Shown here one piece after another: positions 19,792 through 28,569 of a DNA stretch of 64,000 bases (the first letter of the stretch is position 1; every line of letters starts with the position of its first letter). A program made the position numbers and the translations under genes. A model generated the notes under the pieces. That model searched no databases and had not been told where the DNA came from. It worked only from the letters and a program-made list of their open reading frames with translations. Source of the stretch: Pseudomonas sp. R37(2017) (GTDB taxonomy: Bacteria > Pseudomonadota > Gammaproteobacteria > Pseudomonadales > Pseudomonadaceae); contig NZ_NEHO01000002.1 of assembly GCF_002113375.1 (NCBI RefSeq), positions 1-64,000 on the forward strand, written 5' to 3'.

Positions 19792-20889
19792 GTGATCAGG
19801 CCGCTTCCTAGCCCTGGATTACTTGATCGCGTTTTTCGCGTTTTGTTTCCGAGTGCGTTGTTTTTGTTGCTCAACGGTTGCGCCAGCGTCAGCTACTACA
19901 ACCAGTTGGCCAGCGGCCAACTGCAGTTGCTGCGGGCGAGGGAGCCGGTTTCCAGCGTGATTGCCGACCCGACGCGCGACCAAAACCTGCGCACGCACCT
20001 TGAGCAATCGCAAAAAGCCCGAACGTTCGCCAGCCAGCAATTGCACCTGCCGGATAACCAGAGTTACCGCTTCTACGCAGACATTGGCCGTCCCTTCGTG
20101 CTCTGGAATGTCTTCGTCACGCCGGAATTTTCCCTCAAGCCCGTAAACCACTGCTTTCCCTTTGCCGGTTGCGTGGCCTACCGCGGTTACTACAGTCAGA
20201 GCGCAGCCCGCGGCGAGGCGGCCTTGCAACGCTTGCAGGGCATGGACGTGTCGATTGGCGGAGTCGAGGCCTATTCGACGCTCGGCTGGTTCAACGACCC
20301 CATCATCAGTTCGATGATGGCCTGGGGGGATGAGCGACTGGCCACGCTGATCTTTCACGAGCTGGCCCATCAGCGTTTCTATGTGAAGGACGACACGGCG
20401 TTCAACGAATCCTTCGCCACCTTCGTCGAGCAGGAAGGTACTCGCCAATGGCGCGCCTACCGCCACCTGCCACCGGATAACAATGCGCATGCGCGTCAGC
20501 GCGATCAGTTCATCGAGTTGGTGTTGGAAACCCGCGCCCGGCTGGAAAAACTCTACGTCTCGCCATTGCCAACCGAACAGATGCGCCAGCGCAAAGCAGC
20601 CGAATTCGAGCGTTTGCGCAGCGAGTATCGGCAGATGCGCGACAGTCAGTGGGCGGGAGACAAACGCTACGACGCCTGGATCCACGCCCCCATGAACAAT
20701 GCCCGGCTATTGCCGTTCGGTTTGTACGATCAATGGGTGCCAGCGTTTTCCGTGCTGTTCCAACAGATGGACGGCAACTGGCCGCAGTTTTATGCGGCCG
20801 TGGAGCAACTCGGCGCTTTGCCCATGGACGAGCGAAAAGCCGCGCTGAAAGCGTTGGCCGATGACGCGGGTCAACCAAAGAACCAGTAG
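19792..20889 (+). CDS. Lipoprotein aminopeptidase (DUF2265/PF10023 family)
   Basis: 365 residues, gluzincin-type metallopeptidase. H189-E190-L-A-H193 with E206 in FNESFATF supply zinc ligands and the catalytic base. N-terminal membrane segment with possible lipobox LLNGC (C30). GTG 19792 is used with AAGGAAG upstream. Family members are annotated as predicted aminopeptidases. Natural substrates are unknown. The last 19 nt overlap the 3' end of the convergent SpmAB-like gene. Confidence 0.85.
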   Translation: MIRPLPSPGLLDRVFRVLFPSALFLLLNGCASVSYYNQLASGQLQLLRAREPVSSVIADPTRDQNLRTHLEQSQKARTFASQQLHLPDNQSYRFYADIGRPFVLWNVFVTPEFSLKPVNHCFPFAGCVAYRGYYSQSAARGEAALQRLQGMDVSIGGVEAYSTLGWFNDPIISSMMAWGDERLATLIFHELAHQRFYVKDDTAFNESFATFVEQEGTRQWRAYRHLPPDNNAHARQRDQFIELVLETRARLEKLYVSPLPTEQMRQRKAAEFERLRSEYRQMRDSQWAGDKRYDAWIHAPMNNARLLPFGLYDQWVPAFSVLFQQMDGNWPQFYAAVEQLGALPMDERKAALKALADDAGQPKNQ

Positions 20890-22100
20890 CAAACCCCAAT
20901 CGCACCCAACACCCCGGCAAGCTCGGCCAGCAATGCACAACCGACGGCATGGCGTGCACGCTGGATGCCGACGGCGCCGAAGTACACCGCCAGGACATAG
21001 AACGTCGTTTCGGTACTGCCCTGGATCGTCGCCGCCACCAGCGCCGGAAAGCTGTCCACGCCCGAGGTTTTCATGGTTTCAATCAGCATCGCCCGGGCCG
21101 CGCTGCCGGAGAAGGGTTTGACCAGCGCCGTCGGCAGCGCGTCGACGAAGCGCGTGTCCCAACCGGCCCACGCCACCAGATGACGAATCCCGTCCAGACC
21201 GAAATCCAGCGCCCCGGAGGCTCGCAGAACGCCCACCGCGCAGAGCATCGCCACCAGATAGGGCAGCAAGTTCCTGGCGACGTCGAAACCCTCTTTGGCG
21301 CCTTCGACGAAGGCCTCGTAGACCTTCACTTTGCGCAGTGCGCCGATCAGTAGAAACAACATGATCAGGCCAAACAGCGTCAGGTTGCCGAGGATCGATG
21401 ACAGGCCGGCCAGCGCGGTTGCCGAAAGGGTCGCCAGCAATGCCATGAAACCACCGAGGGCGAGGGCGCCGGGGATCAGGTAGGCCAGCACCACGGGGTC
21501 CCAGACGCGCAGGCGCTGCATGAACGCCACCGACAGGAAGCCGACAATGGTCGAGCAACTGGTCGCCAGAAGGATCGGCAGGAACACCAGCGTCGGGTCC
21601 GGCGCGCCTTGCTGGGCGCGATACATGAAGATGGTCACTGGCAGCAGGGTCAGCGAGGAGGCGTTGAGCACCAGGAACAGGATCTGTGCGTTGCTGGCGA
21701 CGGTAGCGCTGGGATTGAGCTCTTGCAGCGCTTTCATGGCCTTGAGGCCGATTGGCGTGGCGGCGTTGTCCAGGCCGAGGCCATTGGCGGCGAAGTTCAG
21801 GGTGATCAGGCCGATGGCCGGATGGCCCGGCGGGACTTCAGGCATCAGGCGCAGAAACAGTGGCCCCAGGGCCTTGGCCAGCCATTCGACGATCCCGGCT
21901 TTCTCGGCAATGCGCAGAAAACCCAGCCACAGGGTGAGGGTGCCGAACAGCAGCACCATGACTTCGACCGACAGCTTGGCCATGGCGAAAATGCTCTCCA
22001 CCATCGTCGCGAATATCCCGGCGTTGCCACCGACCAGCCACTGCGCCAGCGCCGAAACGGCTGCCACGATGAAAAAGCCAAGCCACAGGCCATTGAGCAT
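20871..22100 (-). CDS. SpmA-SpmB fusion (nucleoside-recognition/Gate domain membrane protein)
   Basis: 409 residues with about ten membrane segments. Two Gate (nucleoside recognition) domains: the first with NFAANGLGLDNAATPIGLKA, the second with LPTALVKPFSGSAARAM and ATIQGSTETTFYVLAVYFGA. In Bacillus these halves are separate proteins, SpmA and SpmB, needed for spore core dehydration. Here they are fused in a non-sporulating genus, so a transport-like role is likely but unknown. Confidence 0.88.
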   Translation of the reverse strand: MLNGLWLGFFIVAAVSALAQWLVGGNAGIFATMVESIFAMAKLSVEVMVLLFGTLTLWLGFLRIAEKAGIVEWLAKALGPLFLRLMPEVPPGHPAIGLITLNFAANGLGLDNAATPIGLKAMKALQELNPSATVASNAQILFLVLNASSLTLLPVTIFMYRAQQGAPDPTLVFLPILLATSCSTIVGFLSVAFMQRLRVWDPVVLAYLIPGALALGGFMALLATLSATALAGLSSILGNLTLFGLIMLFLLIGALRKVKVYEAFVEGAKEGFDVARNLLPYLVAMLCAVGVLRASGALDFGLDGIRHLVAWAGWDTRFVDALPTALVKPFSGSAARAMLIETMKTSGVDSFPALVAATIQGSTETTFYVLAVYFGAVGIQRARHAVGCALLAELAGVLGAIGVCYWFFG

Positions 22101-22151
22101 CAGTCAAATCCCCCAAAAGATCCGCGAATGATAGCGGGGTGGCCAGAAACG

Positions 22152-22179
22152 ACAAACCCCGGATTTCTCCGGGGTTTGT
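22152..22179. terminator. Hairpin downstream of gltP / upstream of SpmAB gene
   Basis: Stem ACAAACCCCGG/CCGGGGTTTGT (22152-22162 with 22169-22179) with a 6-nt loop. T-rich tail only partial. Probably terminates leftward gltP transcription after the REP pair. Confidence 0.7.
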
Positions 22180-22180
22180 T

Positions 22181-22280
22181 GTAGAAGCGAGCCTGCTCGC
22201 GATGGACGCCAACGATGACGCGGGCATTCTGGATAAGCGCGGTGCTCCTGCCACCATCGCGAGCATGCTCGCTCCTACAG
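22181..22280. repeat. REP pair (REPIN)
   Basis: Inverted pair of REPs: 22181-22204 (GTAGAAGCGAGCCTGCTCGC...) and 22252-22280 (CCACCATCGCGAGCATGCTC...), about 50 bp apart. In the 191-bp gap between gltP and the SpmAB-like gene. Confidence 0.85.
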
Positions 22281-22291
22281 GGGGGGGTGTG

Positions 22292-23623
22292 TCAGTTCTT
22301 GGACACTTCGCCTGCTGGCAGTTGTTCCTTGCTGCGCCAGTGCGGCAGGGAGTTCCAGTAGCGCTGGCCCTTGGCGGCGTCGTACATGCCTTCCCAACGA
22401 GCGATAACCAGAACAGCCAGGGCGTTACCGATCACATTCAATGCGGTACGAGCCATGTCCATGACACGGTCGACACCGGCAATGAACGCCAGGCCTTCCA
22501 GTGGGATACCGACGCTGCCGAGGGTGGCCAGCAGGACCACGAAGGACACGCCCGGTACGCCGGCGATGCCTTTGGAGGTGACCATCAGGGTCAGCACCAG
22601 CAGCAGTTGCTGGCTGATCGACAGGTCGATGCCATACAGCTGGGCAATGAAGATTGCCGCGATGCTTTGGTACAGGGTCGAACCGTCGAGGTTGAACGAA
22701 TAACCGGTCGGCACCACAAAGCTGCAAATGGCTTTCGGCGCGCCGTAGGCTTCCATTTTCTCGATCACGCGCGGCAACACCGTTTCGGAGCTGGCGGTGG
22801 AGTAGGCCAGTACCAGCTCATCCTTGAAGATGCGCATCAGCTTGATCACCGAGAAACCGAACAGGCGAGCGATCAGGCCCAGGATCACGAACGCAAAGAA
22901 GGCGATGGCGAAATAAACCAGGATCACCAGTTTGGCCAGCGGCAGCAGCGACGCGAAACCGAAGTTGGCCACGGTTACCGCGATCAGTGCGAACACGCCG
23001 ATCGGAGCGTAGTTCATGATCATGTGAGTGACCTTGAACATGCTTTCCGATACGCCCTGGAACATCTTCACCAGCGGCTCGCGCAGATCTGCCTGCAGGC
23101 TCGACAGGCCGAGACCGAACAATACGGAGAAGAAGATGATCGGCAGCATTTCGCCGCGGGCCATGGCCGCGAAAATGTTCGACGGAATCAGGTTGAGGAT
23201 GGTTTCGATGAACGCGTGTTCATGCTGAACCTCGGCCGCCGTCGCCTGGTACTTGGAAATGTCCACAGTACCCAGGGTGCTCATGTCGATGCCGGCCCCC
23301 GGATGGAACAGGTTGGCCAGCAGCAGACCGACCACGATAGCGATGGTGGTGACGATCTCGAAGTAAATGATGGTCTTGAGGCCGATGCGCCCCAGCTTCT
23401 TGGCGTCACCGACGCCTGCAATGCCGACGATCAAAGAAGAGATGACGATCGGGATCACGATCATCTTGATCAGACGGATAAAGATATCGCCTGCCGGTTG
23501 CAGGACGTTGCTGATCCACCAGGCTTTTTCGGCACTGAAATGGTTGAGCAGCGCACCGATTGCAATCCCCAATACCAGACCGATGAGGATCTGCCAGGCG
23601 AGGCTAAGCTTTGCCTTCTTCAT
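22292..23623 (-). CDS. gltP: Glutamate/aspartate:proton symporter
   Basis: 443 residues, dicarboxylate/amino acid:cation symporter (DAACS) family. Inner membrane, 8 TM helices plus two re-entrant loops. The hairpin-1 serine-rich segment (AYSTASSETVLPRV) and the NLDGSTLYQS motif in TM7 are present, followed by GIAGVPGVSFVVL in hairpin 2. GltP versus DctA cannot be fully settled by eye; AYSTASSETVLP fits GltP-type carriers. AAGGG precedes ATG. Monocistronic. Confidence 0.9.
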   Translation of the reverse strand: MKKAKLSLAWQILIGLVLGIAIGALLNHFSAEKAWWISNVLQPAGDIFIRLIKMIVIPIVISSLIVGIAGVGDAKKLGRIGLKTIIYFEIVTTIAIVVGLLLANLFHPGAGIDMSTLGTVDISKYQATAAEVQHEHAFIETILNLIPSNIFAAMARGEMLPIIFFSVLFGLGLSSLQADLREPLVKMFQGVSESMFKVTHMIMNYAPIGVFALIAVTVANFGFASLLPLAKLVILVYFAIAFFAFVILGLIARLFGFSVIKLMRIFKDELVLAYSTASSETVLPRVIEKMEAYGAPKAICSFVVPTGYSFNLDGSTLYQSIAAIFIAQLYGIDLSISQQLLLVLTLMVTSKGIAGVPGVSFVVLLATLGSVGIPLEGLAFIAGVDRVMDMARTALNVIGNALAVLVIARWEGMYDAAKGQRYWNSLPHWRSKEQLPAGEVSKN

Positions 23624-24286
23624 ATCTTTACCCTTACTTGCGTTTGACTCAGGGAGATGCGCGAACTGGAACGCTTGTGGCGAAAAAGTCTAGTGCATCG
23701 TCCCCCCGTATAAGGTGCCCCGGAACCCGTATTGGCGGCTCTCTGGCAGGCGAAAAAAGGCGCAACTATTCCGATGCAAGGAAGCGCCGTCTAATGCCGT
23801 AAACGCCTACCCCATGCCGAATCGGCATGAGGTTTTTTAACCGAAAGCGACGTCGCAAACGGTTCGAATACGACATTTCGGCAGGCATAAGTGCCGTGAA
23901 CCGGTCATCACAGAGCAGATTGAATATTTTTTGAGCGGTGGCCGAGCGTTGATTTTTCAGCAAAATCGCGCAGGGCGAAGCGAAAAACAGCGGCCAAAGA
24001 AAGGTAATTTTTCTCGATATACGGTCACTGTTGAAACACCGGGAATAGTATTTTCCCGCGCAACAAGGGCGAGTAAGCGAAAACATTGATGAAACCGAGA
24101 CGAGTGCTCTATTTCAATGTGTTGCTCGATCCAGCCCTTCGCAAGCCCGTCGAGCCAGGGCGGTCCGGCGAACTTGCGGCGGCTTTCCTGACCCGGTCCT
24201 TGCGCAGGTACTCCCTGTACCCGTAGGTCACTCCGCCCCTGAATCAGGCAGAACGTCCCGACCCCTTGGTCATGCGCCGGCCTTCC
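23624..24286. other. 663-bp gap upstream of gltP
   Basis: No confident gene. An intrinsic-terminator shape on the plus strand stands at about 23812-23837: CATGCCG-AAT-CGGCATG followed by AGGTTTTTT. No rightward gene precedes it, so a small RNA starting between about 23650 and 23750 is possible. A 45-codon ORF (24089-24226, starting MKPRRVLYFNVLLDPALRKP) has only a weak SD and is not called as a gene. Confidence 0.4.
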
Positions 24287-24454
24287 TCAGGTGGCGCAAG
24301 TTGAAAGAGGCGGGGGGCCTCCTTCATGTACAAGCTCTTCCATCGACACGTCCTGCATACGGGGATCAGGCTTGTCGGGGGAATGCTGTCCAGCCTGTCT
24401 GGCACTGGCGCCCGCCAGCAGGGTGGCTGCCAGTGCCCTGAAAAACCTCTCCTG
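24287..24454 (-). other. Open frame after DUF1328 stop, signal-peptide-like, no start codon
   Basis: Directly after the DUF1328 TGA, and in the same frame, the minus strand has AGGAGAGG and then 52 sense codons to a TGA at 24287-24289. The translation includes FFRALAATLLAGASARQAGQ, then MQDVSMEELVHEGGPPP. The start resembles a signal peptide, yet there is no ATG, GTG or TTG at the expected distance. Either a gene that has lost its start or a chance open frame. Confidence 0.35.
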
Positions 24455-24619
24455 TCAGCCTCGACCGCGACGGCTAAAGAAGAAGGAGGCAATGAACATC
24501 ACCAGGAACACGATAAACAGAATCTTGGCGATACCCGTGGCGGTGCCCGCAATACCACCAAAGCCCAGAACGGCGGCGATGATGGCGATAATCAGAAATG
24601 TGATTGCCCAGCTCAACAT
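24455..24619 (-). CDS. DUF1328 small membrane protein
   Basis: 54 residues, two hydrophobic helices ([20 protein letters not shown] and [20 protein letters not shown]) ending in RRGRG. The YtjA-like family is often induced by envelope or osmotic stress. ATG 24619 has GGAG 8 nt upstream. Followed by an unusual open frame in the same phase (24287-24454). Confidence 0.87.
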   Translation of the reverse strand: MLSWAITFLIIAIIAAVLGFGGIAGTATGIAKILFIVFLVMFIASFFFSRRGRG

Positions 24620-24691
24620 GGTGATTCTCCTTACGCTTCTGTCCAGAGGTGCTGCGTTTGCCCGGCGCATCGGGTGCGGCGGAGTTTTTGC

Positions 24692-24979
24692 CTAGAACAC
24701 CCAACGCTCCTGATGACGTACCTCACCCACAGGCCCAGCCTGGTCGACATCCATCATGCGCATTGGGGTGCTATTCGCCTGACTGCTGCTGACAGCGCTG
24801 AAATGGGTTTGGGTCGGATGCGAAATCACTGGGCGTAGCACTTCTGGCGGCTGACTCTGCTCCCAGCGCAGAAACTGCTGGCCGCCGATCAGGGTGATCA
24901 ACAGCGCCAGAACAGCAAACAACCCTTGCTGGACAGGTACAGGCGAAAGGTGCAGCTCGGCGACACGTTGACGGTTCAT
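24692..24979 (-). CDS. Hypothetical single-pass membrane protein upstream of algB
   Basis: 95 residues from ATG 24979 (MNRQRVAELHLSPVPVQQ). One membrane helix (about 20-38, GLFAVLALLITLIGG), then a proline/serine-rich, probably periplasmic tail. No family recognised. P. aeruginosa has hypothetical genes at this position. The longer frame to 25066 lacks an SD, while AGCTCCAGG precedes 24979 closely. Confidence 0.6.
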   Translation of the reverse strand: MNRQRVAELHLSPVPVQQGLFAVLALLITLIGGQQFLRWEQSQPPEVLRPVISHPTQTHFSAVSSSQANSTPMRMMDVDQAGPVGEVRHQERWVF

Positions 24980-25414
24980 CCTGGAGCTCCTACCACTCGG
25001 GTCGGTATTGGATGGCGGGCGTTCGTTTTTGAAGGCCCTGGTCAACCAGACAATTGCAGTCCGCATGCCAGCTTCTATTCGAATTAATAACCTTGAATAT
25101 CAATGAATTACGAGAACCCAAAAATCACTTCGCACGCATCCTGCACGATGCCTCCTGTGCGGTCGTGCGTATTGCACGATCGATTTGAAGGAAGACGTAA
25201 ATTTTTTGAATTGAGAGGAGGGCGCGGATGTCAGATATACACACCGTCCGCTGTCGGAAACCGGGCAACCATAAAAGACCGGCCAAATCAGGTGGCTAAC
25301 CCATAATCGGATGAAAGCTACTCTGCCATGACAGGAATGGCTCAGAATCAATCATGCAACTTGCCCGATTTCTCCAGAACTCAATAAAGATTATTCATTA
25401 AGGAGCGTAGGAAA
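24980..25414. promoter_or_regulatory. 435-bp upstream region of algB
   Basis: Contains a dyad TCGTGC-GTATT-GCACGA near 25163-25180, with related TGCACGAT half-sites close by, and a tiny ORF at 25228-25299. In P. aeruginosa algB is transcribed from an AlgU promoter. No full GAACTT/TCTGA pair was convincing here. The algB SD is TAAGGAG just before 25415. Confidence 0.4.
25228..25299 (+). CDS. Possible 23-residue basic peptide upstream of algB
   Basis: ATG 25228 is preceded by GAGAGGAGGG, a near-ideal SD with 6-7 nt spacing. The product MSDIHTVRCRKPGNHKRPAK then SGG is strongly basic. It could be a leader peptide or a small protein in the algB leader. It rests on one SD and a short open frame only, so it is speculative. 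Confidence 0.3.
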   Translation: MSDIHTVRCRKPGNHKRPAKSGG

Positions 25415-26761
25415 ATGGAATCAGCCACTGAGCATCAAGGCCGCATTCTGCTGGTGGACGATGAGTCAGCCATCCTGCGTACTTTCCGATACTGCCTTGA
25501 AGACGAAGGCTACAGCGTGGCCACCGCCACCAGTGCCGCGCAGGCAGACGCCCTGTTGCAGCGGCAGGTCTTCGACTTGTGCTTCCTCGATTTGCGCCTG
25601 GGCGAAGACAACGGCCTCGATGTGCTGGCCCAGATGCGGATCCAGGCACCCTGGATGCGGGTGGTGATCGTCACGGCGCACTCGGCTGTCGACACCGCGG
25701 TGGATGCGATTCAGGCCGGTGCCGCCGACTATCTGGTCAAACCGTGCAGCCCCGATCAACTGCGACTGGCAACCGCCAAGCAACTGGAAGTGCGGCAAAT
25801 GTCGGCGCGACTGGAAGCCCTGGAAGGTGAAGTGCGCAGGCCCAAGGATGGCCTGGACTCCCATAGCCCGGCCATGAAAGTGGTGCTGGAGACAGCCCGC
25901 CAGGTTGCCACGACCGATGCCAACATCCTGATTCTCGGTGAGTCCGGTACCGGCAAGGGCGAGCTGTCCCAAGCCATCCACGCCTGGAGCAAGCGCGCGA
26001 AAAAATCCTGCGTCACGATCAACTGCCCGTCGCTCAATGCCGAGCTCATGGAAAGCGAACTCTTCGGCCACAACCGCGGCGCCTTCACCGGTGCCAGCGA
26101 AAGTACCCTGGGACGAGTCAACCAGGCTGATGGCGGCACACTGTTTCTCGACGAGATCGGCGACTTTCCCCTGACATTGCAGCCGAAGTTGCTGCGTTTT
26201 ATTCAGGACAAGGAGTATGAGCGTGTCGGTGATCCGGTGACGCGCCGCGCGGATGTGCGCATCCTCGCGGCCACCAACCTCAACCTTGAGGACATGGCCC
26301 GCGACGGTCGTTTCCGTGAAGACCTGCTCTATCGCCTGAACGTCATTACCTTGCACCTGCCACCGTTACGCGAGCGCCGCGAAGATATTCTCAACCTTGC
26401 CGATCGTTTCCTCGCGCGCTTCGTCAAGGAATACGCCCGTCCCGCGCGCGCCTTCAGTGACGAAGCCCGGGAAGCACTGCTGAGCTATCGCTGGCCCGGC
26501 AACATCCGCGAACTGCGCAACGTGATCGAACGCGCGAGCATCATTTGTCCTCAGGAGCGGGTCGAGATCAGTCACCTGGGCATGACCGACACCCCGGTCA
26601 ACAATACACCGCGCATCGGCGCGGCACTGAGCCTGGATGAGCTGGAAAAGGCCCACATCGGCGCGGTTCTCGCCACCGCCGACACCCTGGATCAAGCGGC
26701 CAAAACCCTGGGCATCGACGCCTCGACGCTGTACCGCAAGCGCAAGCAGTACAATTTGTGA
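25415..26761 (+). CDS. algB: NtrC-family response regulator AlgB
   Basis: 448 residues. Receiver domain 9-120 with phospho-acceptor D59 (FLDLRLGEDNG). AAA+ domain about 155-390 with Walker A GESGTGKG and the sigma-54-contacting GAFTGA loop. C-terminal Fis-type HTH (LDQAAKTLGIDASTLYRKRK). In P. aeruginosa AlgB activates alginate genes and, with KinB and RhlR-linked signalling, represses group behaviours. It belongs to the set in which sigma-54 dependence is debated although the GAFTGA loop is intact. kinB follows after 10 nt. Confidence 0.95.
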   Translation: MESATEHQGRILLVDDESAILRTFRYCLEDEGYSVATATSAAQADALLQRQVFDLCFLDLRLGEDNGLDVLAQMRIQAPWMRVVIVTAHSAVDTAVDAIQAGAADYLVKPCSPDQLRLATAKQLEVRQMSARLEALEGEVRRPKDGLDSHSPAMKVVLETARQVATTDANILILGESGTGKGELSQAIHAWSKRAKKSCVTINCPSLNAELMESELFGHNRGAFTGASESTLGRVNQADGGTLFLDEIGDFPLTLQPKLLRFIQDKEYERVGDPVTRRADVRILAATNLNLEDMARDGRFREDLLYRLNVITLHLPPLRERREDILNLADRFLARFVKEYARPARAFSDEAREALLSYRWPGNIRELRNVIERASIICPQERVEISHLGMTDTPVNNTPRIGAALSLDELEKAHIGAVLATADTLDQAAKTLGIDASTLYRKRKQYNL

Positions 26762-26771
26762 GCAATAGCCA

Positions 26772-28562
26772 ATGAAACTGGCGATGAAATTGCAAACCCG
26801 GCTTTTCCTGAGCATCTCTGCACTGATCACCGTCGCACTGCTCGGGCTCTTGCTCGGGTTGATCAGCGTGATGCAGATGGCCGGCAGCCAGGAAATGCTC
26901 ATCCGCAACAACTTCATCACTCTGGACCTTGGCCTCAAGCTGCGTCAGACCCTGGGTGATCAACTGATCATCATGCTCAGCGATAAGCCTGACGCCGCCG
27001 CTTTCGCTGCCTCGAAGCAGCATTACTTCGAACTGCTCGAGGAAGGCATCACCCAGGAGCCGGCGCAAACGAGTAGCGAATACGGCTTCAGAAAAGCCAA
27101 AGCCGACTACGAGCGCTTTATCCTGGCTTATGAAAAGTCCCCGGACCCGTCGAATGAGCTTGGCAGCCACGACAACCTGACGGAAAAATTCAACGCATTG
27201 CGCAATGGTCTGATGTCCGAGCACAAGCGCGCTCTGGATAACATCAACGATACCGAGCGCCAGGCTCGGGAGCGGGCCCTGCTGATTGCCGGTTTACTTG
27301 GCCTGGTAGGGCTGGCGGTGCTGGTCATCGGCTTCGTCACCGCGCAGGCCATCGCCCGGCGCTTCGGCGAGCCCATCGAGGCCTTGGCCAAGGCGGCGGA
27401 CAATATTGGCCAGGGCAATTTCGATGTCACCCTGCCGCTTTCTTCGGAGGTGGAGCTGAACCAGCTTACCCGGCGTTTCGGCATCATGGCCCAGGCGCTG
27501 CGTGAACATCAGGCCACCAACGTCGATGAACTGCTGGCCGGCCAGCAACGATTGCAGGCCGTGCTCGACAGCATCGACGACGGACTGCTGATGATCGACC
27601 GCCAGGGCCATCTGGAACACCTTAACCCTGTGGCCCAGCGTCAGTTGGGTTGGGAGTCCGATCGCCTGGGCCAAGGGTTGGGCACGGCGCTGGAGCGCCC
27701 CGAACTCGATGAGCAACTGCAACTGGTGCTGCGCGGCGGCACGCTGGAGCGAGCGCCGGAAGACTTGAGTATCGAAGTCGATGGCGAGTCACGATTGCTG
27801 ACCTATAGCCTGACCCCGGTCAGCCATATCCAGGGTCATATCCTCGGTGCCGTGATGGTGCTGCATGACGTCACGGAACAGCGTGCCTTCGAACGGGTAC
27901 GCAGCGAATTTGTATTACGCGCCTCCCATGAATTGCGCACGCCCGTCACCGGTATGCACATGGCCTTCGGATTGTTCCGCGAGCGCACACACTTTGCCCC
28001 GGACTCCCGGGAAGCCGACCTGCTCGATACCGTGAATGAAGAAATGCAGCGACTGATGCAGTTGATCAATGACCTGCTGAATTTCTCCCGTTACCAGAAC
28101 GGGTTGCAGAAACTCACCCTGGCGCCGTGCTCCATCGAAGCGCTGCTGGAACAGGCTCAGTCACGCTTTGCCACTTCGGCCGAAGAGAAGGAAATCAATC
28201 TGCTGGTGGAAGTGCAGGGGCCTTTGCCGCGGCTGCAGGTCGACCAGCCGCAACTGGACCGGGTACTCGATAACTTGCTCGACAACGCCTTGCGTCACAC
28301 CGGTTCCGGCGGGCGGATACGCCTGCACGCCCGGCGCCACGGTGAGCGGGTCATCATCAGCGTCGAGGACAACGGCGAAGGCATTGCCTACGGACAGCAG
28401 GGGCGGATTTTCGAGCCGTTCGTGCAGGTCGGTCGCAAGAAGGGCGGTGCGGGTCTCGGTCTGGCCTTGTGCAAGGAAATCGTGCAACTGCATGGTGGGC
28501 GGATGGGGGTCTATTCACGACCGGGGCATGGTTCTCAGTTCTACATGGCGCTGACCGTTTAG
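26772..28562 (+). CDS. kinB: Sensor histidine kinase KinB
   Basis: 596 residues. TM helices about 11-33 and 168-190 flank a periplasmic four-helix sensor domain. Then HAMP (about 190-245), PAS (about 258-370), HisKA with H386 (RASHELRTPVTGM) and HATPase_c (DNLLDNALRHTGSGG, EDNGEGIAYG, GGAGLGLALCKEI). KinB phosphorylates AlgB and, in P. aeruginosa, acts mainly as its phosphatase. Operon with algB. Confidence 0.95.
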   Translation: MKLAMKLQTRLFLSISALITVALLGLLLGLISVMQMAGSQEMLIRNNFITLDLGLKLRQTLGDQLIIMLSDKPDAAAFAASKQHYFELLEEGITQEPAQTSSEYGFRKAKADYERFILAYEKSPDPSNELGSHDNLTEKFNALRNGLMSEHKRALDNINDTERQARERALLIAGLLGLVGLAVLVIGFVTAQAIARRFGEPIEALAKAADNIGQGNFDVTLPLSSEVELNQLTRRFGIMAQALREHQATNVDELLAGQQRLQAVLDSIDDGLLMIDRQGHLEHLNPVAQRQLGWESDRLGQGLGTALERPELDEQLQLVLRGGTLERAPEDLSIEVDGESRLLTYSLTPVSHIQGHILGAVMVLHDVTEQRAFERVRSEFVLRASHELRTPVTGMHMAFGLFRERTHFAPDSREADLLDTVNEEMQRLMQLINDLLNFSRYQNGLQKLTLAPCSIEALLEQAQSRFATSAEEKEINLLVEVQGPLPRLQVDQPQLDRVLDNLLDNALRHTGSGGRIRLHARRHGERVIISVEDNGEGIAYGQQGRIFEPFVQVGRKKGGAGLGLALCKEIVQLHGGRMGVYSRPGHGSQFYMALTV

Positions 28563-28569
28563 CTTGCGG

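Noticed and set aside
22139..23647. 502-codon plus-strand frame opposite gltP
   Set aside because: Glutamine/histidine/aspartate-rich shadow of gltP with no domain. gltP is unambiguous on the other strand.
24244..24492. 82-codon minus-strand frame overlapping DUF1328
   Set aside because: Out of frame with DUF1328, no SD, arginine/proline-rich. The in-phase extension after the DUF1328 stop is the more interesting alternative.
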